NCBI GenBank assembly: GCA_030267965.1
Contig: BRYA01001084.1
Location: 5,346 to 57,107, forward strand
Length of the DNA: 51,762 nt
Source: Triparma columacea
Taxonomy: Eukaryota > Sar > Bolidophyceae > Parmales > Triparmaceae
Direction of reading: 5' to 3'
The position numbers and the translations under genes were made by a program. Position 1 is the first letter of the stretch, and each line of letters starts with the position of its first letter. Positions 42,120 through 51,762 of the stretch are shown here, in pieces. The notes below the pieces were generated by a model. The model did no database searches. It was not told the origin of the DNA and saw only the letters and a program-made list of their open reading frames with translations.

Positions 42120-45100
42120 ATGAACAAAGGCTCTACTTTTCTCACTTTCTCCAAATTGTGCATGGTGTTCCGCCTACAGCGTTCAAATTGGGTGCATAGG
42201 TTTTTGACGGTGACATTGGCCTCGTCTGTCACCCTCCTTCTCCTCCTACTTCCCTCCACCTCTTTTCAACTTTCTGTGACTCGTGTGTCGGTGAACGACA
42301 TGCTTTTTTTGAAGCCACTAGGACCACGCCTTCACCAGAGGGCCGGTTTCCGCTCTCTTCGTTCACCGTATCGTAATGACAGGGCAGTACACGCTCTCTT
42401 TTCGACTTCTCAATCAGACACTGACAAGTGGAGTACCACGAATGTGCGAAATACCTTTGTAGAGTACTTTAAGGCGAAGCACAACCACGTCAACCAGGTA
42501 TCTAGTCCCGTGGTCCCCTTATTGGACCCCACGCTGCTTTTTGCCAACGCAGGTATGAATCAGTTCAAGCCCATCTTTCTTGGACAGGTGAGTCTGCATA
42601 TTGTCTGGCAGGGTGGCAGGGTGGCAGGGTGCATAAGGGTGTACGGTTGTTCTTCGCATTGTAGTCCATTTCTCTAACCCCCCAACCCTCACCTCGTCCG
42701 CCCTGCCCCCACGCCAGGTTGATCCCTCTTCACCCCTCGCGAACCTCAAGAGGGCGTGCAACTCTCAGAAGTGCATCCGTGCCGGTGGCAAGCACAACGA
42801 CCTGGACGATGTCGGAAGGGATACGTACCACCACACTTTTTTCGAGATGCTGGGTTCCTGGTCCTTCGGCGACTACTTCAAGGAGGAAGCGATCGAGTGG
42901 GCTTTTGACCTTCTGACGAATGTTTACAAGATCGATCAGTCACGTCTGTATGCAACTTACTTCGGGGGCGACGACAAGTTGGGTCTACCTGCGGACACTG
43001 AGGCCCGCGACTTTTGGTTGAAGTACCTGCCCGCTGATCGCGTTATTGCTTGTGATGCCGCAGATAACTTCTGGGAGATGGGTGACACTGGGCCTTGCGG
43101 CCCCTGCTCTGAAATCCACTACGACCGCATCGGAAATCGCGATGCCTCTGCGCTCGTGAATGCGGACGACCCAGATGTGATTGAGATATGGAACATTGTT
43201 TTCATCGAGTTCAACAGGGACGAGTCTGGCTTGAAGCCCCTGCCAAACAAGCACATCGACACCGGCATGGGCCTGGAACGCTTGGCGTCGCTTCTGCAGG
43301 GCAAGCCATCGAACTACGATATTGACGTCTTTCAGCCTCTCTTTTCCACCATCGCGGCCAGCTCCAAGAAAGGACCTTACCAAGGGATGGTTGGAACCGA
43401 TGATGTCACTCTCCGGGACACAGCATACCGCGCGATCGCCGACCACGCGAGGGCTCTATCCTTTGCCATCGCAGATGGAGCCGTCCCTTCAAACGAGGGA
43501 AGGGGCTACGTGTTGAGGAGAATTCTGAGGAGGGGCGTGAGGTACGGGCAGCAGATTCTCGAGGCCGATAGGGGTTTCTTCGCGAAGCTCATTCCTATCG
43601 TGGTTGAAACATTTTCTGAGGCCTACCCTGAACTTAAAGCCAAGGAGAAGGACATAATTGAGATTATCGAGGACGAAGAGCGTGCCTTTGGAACGATGCT
43701 TGACCGCGGCATTGTCCACTTCGAGGAGCTCAAGGTTAAAATGAAAGACTCGAAGCGAGATACTGTCTCGGGATCCGAGGCATTCTTTATGTACGACACC
43801 ATGGGCTTCCCTCCTGACCTGACGGAACAGATGGCCGAGGAGGCTAACCTCAAGTTTGACATGGATGGATTCAAGAAGGAAATGGAGACCCAGAAGGAGC
43901 GCTCACGCCTTGATAGGAAGCAGAAGAGGAGTGGCGCTTCTTCGATTGTCCTCGAGCTTATTGCTGAGCAGACGGACTATCTTTCCAAGCAGGGTATCCT
44001 TCCGACTGACGACTCCTCCAAGTACAGCCATGAGGCTTCGACTGCCACTTCAGGCAAGGTCGTGGCAATCTTCGACGGGTGCGACGGCGATACGTTCGGG
44101 TTCCAGTCATCTGCATCTTCGGGCGACTATGTTGGAGTCATTCTTGACAAGTCCAGCTTCTACGCTGAGAGTGGAGGTCAGGAGGCCGACCTTGGGGAGG
44201 TCAAAATTGGAAGCGAGGGGGGAAACCTCTCTGTCACTGACACACAGGTCTTTGGCGGCTTCGTCCTACATATTGGCACCGTGTCGGCTTCCATTAGCGT
44301 TGGAGACGACTCTGTCACCTACGTTGACTACAATCGCAGGAACATGCTCAACCCGAACCACAGCATGACGCACGTTCTCAACCAAGCCCTTCGGGAAATT
44401 GTCAGCGACGATGTCGACCAAAGGGGCAGCTTGGTTGCGGCTGACAAGCTCAGGTTTGACTTTACCAACAAGAAGGCCCTCAAGGTTGAGCAACTTCAAG
44501 CGACGGAGGATTTCGTCAACTCTATCATCGGCGCCAAGCAGCCCGTTTACGACGAGATTGTCCCCCTCTCAGACGCTCAGTCCATCAACGGGGTCCGTGC
44601 AGTATTCGGAGAGTTCTACCCCGACCCTGTGAGAGTAATCTCTTTCGGACAGGACGTCCAGACGATGCTCAAGGATCCCGACTCAGTCTCCTGGACGGAT
44701 CTATCTGTTGAATTTTGCGGAGGCACCCACGTCGCCAACACCGCCGAGGCCGAAGAGTTCGTCATCATCGAGGAGACTGCCGTTGCCAAGGGGGTGCGCA
44801 GAATCACCGCTGTCACTAGGGATGCAGCCAAGGAGTGCAGGGAGGCAGGAAAGACTCTCGAAAGTAGGATAGGAACAGCAGAGGGGGAGGTTGGAACTAG
44901 AGATAACGAGGGGATGGGGATCATAACCACCGCGTTGAGAAAGGATCTGGACGCCAGCGTGATTTCTGCGCCTTTGAAGGCAACCTTGAGGTCCAGGCTG
45001 GAAAAATTGCAAAAGAAAGTTGTAGAGTTGAACAAGGCTAAAGCAGGCGAGAAGCTCAACCGTTGCTTGACTGTAGTCAGGGAGAATGTTGTCGGCAAGG

Positions 45101-45414
45101 TTGTCCATGCCGAAAGATTTGTGGGGATTGAGGGCAAGGGGGCAGTCAAGATTGCCGAGACTGTAAAAAAGACCAACCCTGAATGCTGCTTCTTCGGAGT
45201 GATTGAGACGGACGACGGGAAAGTGATGGCCTTTGCCTCCATTCCTGACGATAAGACTGGGGACGTGTCCGCCAACGACTGGCTTAAGGAAGTGCTTGGG
45301 AAGTTTGGAGGAAGAGGTGGGGGAAAGCCAGGATTTGCCCAGGGTCAAGCTCCGGACTGCGACGTAGAAGAGCTTCTATCTTTCGCATTGGAGAGCATGA
45401 AGTCAAAAGTATAG
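42120..45414 (+). CDS. AARS: Alanyl-tRNA synthetase with plastid presequence
   Basis: Exons 42120-42587 and 42718-45414 join at phase 0 (1054 aa; E. coli is 875, the excess is N-terminal). A strong hydrophobic signal ([21 protein letters not shown]) with an ASAFAP-like Phe predicts plastid import. The enzyme begins [15 protein letters not shown] and has [48 protein letters not shown] and the class II motif 3 region [15 protein letters not shown]. The editing domain carries [11 protein letters not shown] and [15 protein letters not shown], then a coiled coil and the C-Ala domain. It charges tRNA-Ala and clears mis-made Ser/Gly-tRNA. Downstream ATGs at 42162 (MVFRLQRS) and about 42300 could yield shorter forms lacking the signal, so one gene may serve more than one compartment. 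Confidence 0.93.
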
Positions 45415-45521
45415 TCTTTGATGGTTTTGACGGAAATCTGATAATCAGAGTCCTACATTTTGAGGCCCTCCTTTGCCTTATTTTACCCCCCCTCCCCCCC
45501 CGCAATTGTCAGCCCGTACAA

Positions 45522-46515
45522 TTAGTAACCCTTGGCAGATTCACCCTTGGCATCCTTTCCAATCCCACGGCCGTAGTAGTCAGCAGACACAAACTCGTCG
45601 ACCTCAAACTCGTATCCGTTGGGTTTGTGGGCGCCTGTTGCAGCCTGCAGACTCTTGACGAGTTCGTCCTTGATGAGGTCCTCCTCAACGTTCTCAACGA
45701 GGATGTCCATGTGAGCCTTGTCAAAGGCGGCCTTCGCAACCCCCTTATGGGAGCCCATCTTGGCCTTTTTCATGGCGGGGGCCATGGGAGGCATGTATTG
45801 CACGAAAACCATCTTCGCGCGCTTGGAAACAGTGTTTCCTCGGTCGTCGACACCGTAGCAGCGGAATCCGCCCCATCCAATCTTATTATCCCCGAGGTTC
45901 TCAGTCACGGCCTTAATGAAGTCGGCCAACCTACCATCACCAGTTGCGCTCAACTCCAGCTCCTTGCCGTTAGCAGAGTAGCATCCCAAGACGAAGTGCG
46001 TCGGATCATTATCGTTACACATTTTCTGCCAGGCATCTTTGCACTCGTCACTCACAACGAAGCCCTTAAGGCCACCTGATCCTGCAAAGGACTTGGGCTT
46101 GGGCCCAGTTCCAGGCGCATTGAGCCCGAAACCCCCACCTGCTCCCGCCCCTGTGTTGCCCGCTTTAATGTCTGCAGTGGGGGGAGGAAATCAAACAAGA
46201 TGTTAGACCAGCAACTGCCCGCGTTGGATACTAAGCGTTTTTGACCCCCGACGGAAGACTTGAGACGAAATAATGGAGCAACGGGCAAAATCAATGAGCA
46301 AATCTCCATATTACCCCGTCCAAACACTTACCAACGATACCAAAGCTAGCAGAAAGCTTCTTGACCTCCTCGGCCGTCGCGCCCTGCAAAGCGGCTGCTG
46401 AACTACTTCTCCTCTTGGGCGTGGCCTTCGGGGCCTCACCCTCAGCAGACTCTTGGACAGGCGCACCAGCAGGCTCGGTGGTAACGGGGGGGGTCTCTGC
46501 GACTAGCTCGCTCAT
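45522..46515 (-). CDS. Coactosin-like ADF-H actin-binding protein
   Basis: Exons 46515-46332 and 46171-45522 join at phase 1 (277 aa). The first ~95 residues are Ser/Ala/Pro/Gly-rich and low in structure (KRRSSSAAALQGAT, then GAGAGGGFGLNAPGTGPKP). From SDECKDAWQKMCNDNDPTHF onward there is one ADF-homology domain: VLGCYSANGKELELSATGDG, IGWGGFRCYGVDD, KRAKMVFVQYMPP and the basic MKKAKMGSHKGVAKAAF helix that contacts actin in coactosins. A short acidic tail follows. Coactosin-like proteins bind actin filaments and modulate their turnover. The N-terminal extension is longer than in animal coactosin (about 140 aa). It is tandem with the DnaJ-X gene upstream (79 bp apart). Confidence 0.88.
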
Positions 46516-46593
46516 CAAAACAGAAGAAAAATGGGAAAAGAAAGATCCAACAGGATTTTTGGTCTGCATACCTGGGGGGTAGGAGTTTCAAGT

Positions 46594-48779
46594 TCATAAT
46601 TTCTCTTCATGCGTAGCACTTGCACTCGCCGCACCACCCGCCACATCACCTGTCTCAGCCTGCTCGCCCTCAATCTTGGCGTCTTTCCTCTGCTCTTTGA
46701 TCAGCTCCTCCATCTGGTTCACATCGACATCTTGACCCTGGGATTTTGCCATGGTAGAGTGGAGGGCAACGTTGGCTCTTGCCATCATATCCTTCGAGCC
46801 CTTCTTAACCCCAACATTCATTCGCCCGAAGGAATCAAAGACATCCCCCAAGATCTGCACGGCCTTGGCTCGGTTGAGCCTCTCGGGTTTTCGAACATCA
46901 CAGTCGTTGAACAAGTGCTTCGCCACAAGCTTCAGCGTCTTGGTAATGTCCCTCTTGTTGTAAGCCATGGCGGCTTCGATCCAAAGTGGGAGGCTGTCCA
47001 CCATTTTCTCCTGGAACTTCTCCATCATTTTGGCCTGATTCTCAGCATCCTTAGCCTCATTTGTCTTCACCGCCTTGCCATCCATCGCGACCCCAGCGGT
47101 GTCAACTTCGATCCCCTCGGAATCCGATCCATTAGCGTCCAAGAGCTCTTGTTGCTTCTTCATATCGCTGTAATCCCTTGCCCCCTTGGAGATGACCTTT
47201 CCGCCCTGCACGACTAAGTTGGCGTTATCCTTGATGGAGTTTACACGCTTCTTGGCGCGAGCGGCGTGGCCGTCTAGGCCAAGTAGGGTAGACTCGAAGC
47301 CGACGTACTCCTCAGCCTCGAGTTTTAGAGAGGACCCGACAAAGACGAGGAACATGGCACCAAAGTCCTCAGAACCAGCAATAATCTTGGAAGCCTCGTC
47401 CTTGCACTGCTGGCGGAAGGTCTCGGGAGAGACAGACCCTGTAACAACGGATGTGATCTTCTCAAGAAGGAACAGGGTGATAGAGTTGACGCGGAACTGC
47501 GACGAGTGAAGATGAAAATTGGCGAAAAATGTAGAGGCAGTAGGGTTAGAGGGCACATCTTTGACAGGCAATTCGTGCGTTTTTCATTGCAAGCGCTGGC
47601 GTAGTTAGCTCATCATGTCATTCCGGATCTCATCTTAACTCTTACCTTCTGCTTCAAAAGCATCTCCTCCCTCTGCTGATCGTCGCCAGGCTGCATGTTC
47701 TCTCGCAACTGCTCCGTATCGGGCATACCATCCACGCCATCCATCTTGGCAATGTCCCCGAACGCCGAGCCCACAATGGAAGCGATGTAGAGCTCCCCTG
47801 TGTACTCTTCAATGCCAGAGGAGCCAAACATAACCGAGAAGAAAATGAGCGGGTCAATGTTGTCAGGGGAAGTCTCCCCAGCAGTCTCATCAGGCTTGCC
47901 GTGCTTGTCGTAGACCGACCTCTTCTTCTCATCAGAAAGCACCTGGTAGGCGTTGGAGAGTACCTGGAACTTCTTGGCGGCCTCCTCGTCACCAGGGTTC
48001 CTATCGGGGTGCAATTTAAGGGCTTTCTTGCGGTACGCCTTCCTTATGTCACCATCGGACGCGTTCGGGGCCACCTCCAGCATATCGTAGAACGATGTGT
48101 CCTTCACTTTGGAGGCCATCGTGGCTGAGGTTGCTGAACCGTACTTTGCCTGAAGCTCAGCCTGCTCAGCCTGGAGAAGCCCGAGCTCAGCAGAGAGGGA
48201 GAAAGACTCCCAAATGCGTGCCTCGTCGTTCCAGATCTTACCCTCACGGGCAGCAGACACCGACTCGGCCTGGTTCGCAACGCCCCTGGCGACCTGACCC
48301 ACCCCAACCACCAGGCCAGTCACAGGCAGGGCAATAGCAGTGAAGAGACCGGTTCCAAGACTGAGAAGAGGAGGGGGAAGGGGAGGGGGGGGGGTTCAGG
48401 AAGGGAACGAAAGATACACATCGGGCGCAGGAACGACGACAATCTGTTCGGCAACGGCGGGACGCATCAACACTCACCCCTTGGCAAAACCCACGGCGCC
48501 CTCCTCCTGCGCTCCAATGATGGGCAGAGAAACCAGAGAAGCTGCACCAAACATTGTACCCTTGAGTACAGACTTCAAACCAGAAGAGATACCAGCGACA
48601 GTGTCCTTAGGCTTGCGTGCAGAAAACAGGCCACCTATCATCTCCTCTGGGTTCTCTTCTCCGGCTTCTGCATCAACAAGATCTAAATGTTTGCCATCTT
48701 CTGCAAGATTAGCACGATCTCCTGCCTGCTCGTTGTTATTAGGTGGAGGGGGCGGGGGGAGGGGCTGTCCTTCCGACAT
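46594..48779 (-). CDS. DnaJ-X type J-domain protein
   Basis: Exons 48779-48478, 48360-47646 and 47496-46594 give 639 aa (phases 2 and 0). The N-terminus is Pro/Asn-rich, then a Gly/Ala hydrophobic module spans the first junction (LKGTMFGAASLVSLPIIGAQ...GLGTGLFTAIALPVTGLVVGVGQVARG). The J domain is DTSFYDMLEVAPNASDGDIRKAYRKK...LHPDRNPGDEE with an intact HPD, and ends AYQVLSDEKKRSVYDKHG. The rest matches the DnaJ-X domain (DPLIFFSVMFGSSGIEEYTGEL, FRVNSITLFLLEKI, WIEAAMAYNKRDITKTL). It should stimulate an Hsp70; relatives occur in the ER or cytosol. The hydrophobic module may attach it to a membrane. There is no cleavable signal. Confidence 0.9.
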
Positions 48780-48948
48780 ATTCAACCGTTTCAATAAAAA
48801 AAGAAAAACTTATTTTTAGAGAGAGAGCAATTAATTTCACCCTCAAGCGTAATTGCTTCACAATCACGTCCAAGCGATCTCTCAGACGGCTTAACACACA
48901 CGCACAATTCAACGCAAGACTTCCGATCGAGACAGGTCACGACTTCCA

Positions 48949-49994
48949 ATGGCATCCTTCCTCGCCATCCCCACCTTTCTGGTTGTTGCTCACCCCGACG
49001 ACGAATGTATGTTCTTTACCCCGACTCTTCTATCGTTTGAGAACGTCACTGTGATCTGCCTTACAGATGGGGGTTACAGAAGCAAGGAAGATGGTATCCT
49101 TAGGCGGGGAGAAATGAAGAGGAGTTGCGAGGAAGTTTTTGGCGTCGAGCGCTGTCATTTTGCGTCGATTCCTGGGGTAAACGACACCCCAATAGCGGGG
49201 GAGTGGTCGGGGAAGGAGGATAACGTCGTCAAGTTGATTGAGGTGAGGGGGAAGGAGAAGCAAGGAGCGAAGGCAGAAGCATCGAACTACTCCGAGAAAT
49301 CATGCCAGCACTATACAGCCCACTTACCCGCTGATACCACCCTTCACTCCACCTGCTTCGTAACTCCCGCTTATCTTAGAGCAAGGTGAAGAAGTTGGGC
49401 GGTGGTGAGAAGGCAGTGAATATAGTGACTTTTGACGAGGGTGGGGTAAGCGGACACTGCAATCACTGCGACTGCAGCGCAATCCTCCGGTCATGGTTCG
49501 ACGAGCTTCCAGAGGAAAAAGGCGGTAGAGCAAGTTGCGGAAGTCTTTTTTCGGGGGTTAGGGTTAGGTTGTTTCAGCTGCGGACCGTGGAGACTTACTT
49601 GAAGTATAGTATGCACCTCGGCTACCCGTGCTTGACGATCCCGTACTGGGTCCACGGAGCGTCTGGGGAGATCGTCCTGACTAGCGACGAAGGGATGAGT
49701 TTTGCGAAGAGGGGGATGGAAATGCACGCGTCTCAGTATGTTTGGTATAGGCGCCTCTTTATTTTGTTCTCAAGTTATGTTTGCACGAACGTGCTGGTCG
49801 AGCGGAGACAGAGGGGACACAATTATCACAGCAATAGAGGAAAGAGCGTGTTAGCGGTAGTCGTCCTCGGAGCGGTGCTCGCTCTGAACATCGCAGGCCT
49901 CGGCCTTTATCCCAATGCAGCCTTCATCCTTCTAGCAATAAACCGCTACTTTCAGTGGCTTGGCGGTGAGCTCTTCCGAAGGAACGGAGTATAA
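48949..49994 (+). CDS. PIGL: GlcNAc-PI de-N-acetylase (PIG-L)
   Basis: Exons 48949-49242 and 49380-49994 join at phase 0 (302 aa). Near the N-terminus is the zinc-binding AHPDDE motif (LVVAHPDDECMFF), followed by VICLTDGGY and RRGEMKRSCEEVFGVE. Exon 2 has VNIVTFDEGGVSGHCNHCDC, the conserved FDxxGVSGHxNH metal-binding motif. The middle has YSMHLGYPCLTIP. The C-terminal quarter carries a hydrophobic region (SVLAVVVLGAVLALNIAGLGL), so membrane anchoring appears to be C-terminal rather than N-terminal as in mammalian PIG-L. The enzyme removes acetyl from GlcNAc-PI in the second step of GPI-anchor synthesis at the ER. The divergent DnaJ-X gene starts 169 bp away. Confidence 0.92.
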
Positions 49995-50075
49995 GTTGAG
50001 TTGAGAGAGGAGTTGGGTAAGAATCAGTGGTGGAATCAGATGCGATCAAGTGTTTGTTGTACAATCGTTTGTCTA

Positions 50076-51762
50076 TTATCTCCCCCACATGTTCACACTG
50101 TTCATGTTACCCCCCATTCCGACCGCAAACATCTCCCCACCTGCCATGGGCTCCACCTTGGAAAATCTGCTCCTCTCCGTCTGGGCCTTGATCAGACTAG
50201 AACCAGCCTTCTTGATTTTGCCCTTCCAGTTTTTGACGATGCTCGAGACGTTGTGCATCCTATCTCTGAGCTCTCTCCTGCGCCCCATGTAGCCCTCTAG
50301 GTCGAGGTCCATCATTCTCACGCGGTCCTTGAGCTGTATAATTTGGTCGCTCCTCATTTCGACCTCGTTAGCTGTCATCATTCCCCTATTTTCGCTCTCC
50401 TCGAGCTTCTCGTCCGTAGCCACCTTATCAAGCATCTTCTCCATAGCCCCAAATGCCACGCTCTTGATGAGTTCGTCTTGCAACTTGAGCTCCTCGCCAG
50501 TATGGTGTTCCATAAGCTTGTAGCTCATGGAGGCCAGCTCATCCAGCCTCTTCCACGAGTCGTTCGTCGTCGACGCGAGTGACATAAAGTGTGCGTTTGC
50601 GATATCGTCAAGCCTGCTGTGCATGTCTGCGTTGTTAACAGCGAACTGACTAAAGAACGATTCCTCCAATACTCGCACCCTTGCCTCGTAGTTCTCCACT
50701 TCGCACTTTAAACTCGTCTCTTTCATTGTTGATCCGACCACCGCGTCAATCAATTCATTCTGGAGATCCTTTTCAACTGTGGTGTGGTGAGAAAGCTGCT
50801 TTAAGCTCATCTCCTCCAGCTCTTGCATACGCTTGTGGTTGTTCATCGTTGTCAAGGCAAGAGAGCCAAAGTAACCCTCCTCAAGACTCTCCATCCTCCC
50901 GTGCCAATCATTGACTCTAGTAGCCAGGCCACTGAAGTAGGAGGTCTCGATGTCTCCCAAGCGCTCCAACATATTGTCGTGCTCGGCCTGCATCACAGCT
51001 TCTTTCATCGCGCTCCTCACTCCTTGAGAAATCAACTCATTCTGAAGATCAGCCTCCACTCTAGTATGGTGAGCGACCAACTTCGCGCTCGCGATTCCGA
51101 GCTCGTCAAGGCGGTCCCAAGTGTCTTTCGTGGTAACGGCAAGGGTAGTGCAGTAGGCCTCATTGATCTGGTCAAGTCTTCCATGGAAGTCCGCATTGTT
51201 GAGCGAGAAAGAAGCAAAGTAACTCTTCTCAAGACTGTTCATCCTCTCTTCGTAATCTCCGATTTCGCACTGCAGCGATAACTGCTTCATCGAATTTTTT
51301 GACACTTCATTGATGAGTTCACTTTGCAGGTCCGCCTCAACTCGGGTGTGCTGTGCTATCAGGTTTGCATTTGCGTAGTCAAGTTCATCAATAACTTTGT
51401 GCCAGTGGTTGGTACTCAAAGCAAGTGACATTAGGCCGGCTTCTTGAATCTCAGCAATTCGAGCGTGCAAGTCACAGTTTGTGACAGCGAAGTTCTTGAA
51501 GAAATCTGCCTCAATGTGACTCATCCTTTCGGTAAGGTTACGGATTTCAGCCGAGTGAGCAAGGCGCTCGTAGGTGGACTCTGCACTCAGCGAAATGAGC
51601 TCATTTTGAATTTTTGCCTCGGTATCAGTATGGTAGATAAAGCTCTTCGTGCACATCTCAGAGAGCTCGTCCGTCCTTGACCACCAGTCGTTAGTGGTTG
51701 TAGCAAGAGCGCTGTAGGCTGCCGTCTCAAGCTCTTCGATGCGTGCAAATTTATCGTTGGTG
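50076..51762 (-). CDS. Coiled-coil protein of 94-residue tandem repeats, N-terminus off window
   Basis: The frame is open from the right edge to a stop at 50076 (about 560 codons), so the 5' end is missing. The visible part is mainly a tandem repeat of exactly 94 residues; three complete copies start at FAVTNCDLH, FSLNNADFH and LATRVNDWH, and a fourth, partial one starts at FAVNNADMH. Each copy splits into about four ~23-residue sub-units sharing patterns such as LAxTTxDxWxRLDEL and HTxVExDLQNELI. A different C-terminal domain follows from about DKVATDEKL: a Lys/Arg-rich coiled coil (GYMGRRRELRDRMHN), ending GGEMFAVGMGGNMNSVNMWGR. No membrane segment is visible. I do not recognise the family; a structural or cytoskeletal role is plausible from the repeats alone. 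Confidence 0.75.
   Translation of the reverse strand, partial: TNDKFARIEELETAAYSALATTTNDWWSRTDELSEMCTKSFIYHTDTEAKIQNELISLSAESTYERLAHSAEIRNLTERMSHIEADFFKNFAVTNCDLHARIAEIQEAGLMSLALSTNHWHKVIDELDYANANLIAQHTRVEADLQSELINEVSKNSMKQLSLQCEIGDYEERMNSLEKSYFASFSLNNADFHGRLDQINEAYCTTLAVTTKDTWDRLDELGIASAKLVAHHTRVEADLQNELISQGVRSAMKEAVMQAEHDNMLERLGDIETSYFSGLATRVNDWHGRMESLEEGYFGSLALTTMNNHKRMQELEEMSLKQLSHHTTVEKDLQNELIDAVVGSTMKETSLKCEVENYEARVRVLEESFFSQFAVNNADMHSRLDDIANAHFMSLASTTNDSWKRLDELASMSYKLMEHHTGEELKLQDELIKSVAFGAMEKMLDKVATDEKLEESENRGMMTANEVEMRSDQIIQLKDRVRMMDLDLEGYMGRRRELRDRMHNVSSIVKNWKGKIKKAGSSLIKAQTERSRFSKVEPMAGGEMFAVGMGGNMNSVNMWGR

Noticed and set aside
1..51762. A defence, biosynthetic or other multi-gene system spanning neighbouring genes
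   Set aside because: The genes are unrelated housekeeping or single functions on alternating strands; no shared pathway, operon-like spacing or co-regulated motif was seen.

Overview
This is a gene-dense stretch of a eukaryotic nuclear genome, with about 27 protein-coding genes in 51.8 kb on both strands. I see no rRNA, tRNA or CRISPR array. The organism is most likely a photosynthetic stramenopile with a complex red-type plastid, such as a bolidophyte/Parmales, pelagophyte or diatom relative. Three things point there: short introns (about 70-400 nt, nearly all starting GTGAG, GTAAG or GTATG); very small intergenic gaps; and several proteins that open with a signal peptide followed at once by a Phe/Tyr-centred motif (LSFQS, EAFTV, NGFQI, TSFQL, GYQLT), the bipartite plastid address of these algae. 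The lineage is an inference. I built exon models by hand, requiring every junction to keep frame and GT/AG ends; almost all genes close into one uninterrupted reading frame.

1-8.3 kb: a partial Ala-rich protein (-), an organellar-type RAP-domain protein (-), a NYN nuclease with a SAP domain (+) and a four-EF-hand coiled-coil protein (-). 8.4-17.3 kb: a five-exon zinc-finger gene (-), a plastid-type malate dehydrogenase (+), a tail-membrane protein resembling GET2/CAMLG (-), a PPR-like protein (+) and a secreted nucleoside-hydrolase-like protein with a Cys-rich tail (+). 17.3-27.3 kb: a Nop4/RBM28-type nucleolar protein (-), a multipass membrane protein (+), an alanine racemase with a large insertion (+), a CRT-like transporter (-) with a 180-bp MITE just upstream, and a His/Lys-rich membrane protein (+).

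27.4-35.8 kb is rich in plastid functions: beta-ketoacyl-ACP synthase (+), C-terminal processing protease (-), a myristoylation-type protein (+), a Ctr copper transporter (-), an AT-rich island, and an apparent Tat-routed thylakoid lumen protein (+). 35.9-51.8 kb holds a CDC14 phosphatase (-), splicing factor SPF27/BCAS2 (+), an M1 aminopeptidase (-) head to head with alanyl-tRNA synthetase (+), a coactosin-like protein (-), a DnaJ-X protein (-), a PIG-L deacetylase (+) and a partial coiled-coil protein made of 94-residue repeats (-).

The genes do not form an operon or one obvious pathway; they are mostly housekeeping genes in compact divergent and convergent pairs. The most novel content is the 94-residue repeat protein, the plastid-addressed NYN-SAP nuclease, the eukaryotic alanine racemase with its insertion, the nucleoside-hydrolase/Cys-rich fusion, the MITE, and tandem repeats inside introns. 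I did not find a convincing new multi-gene system.
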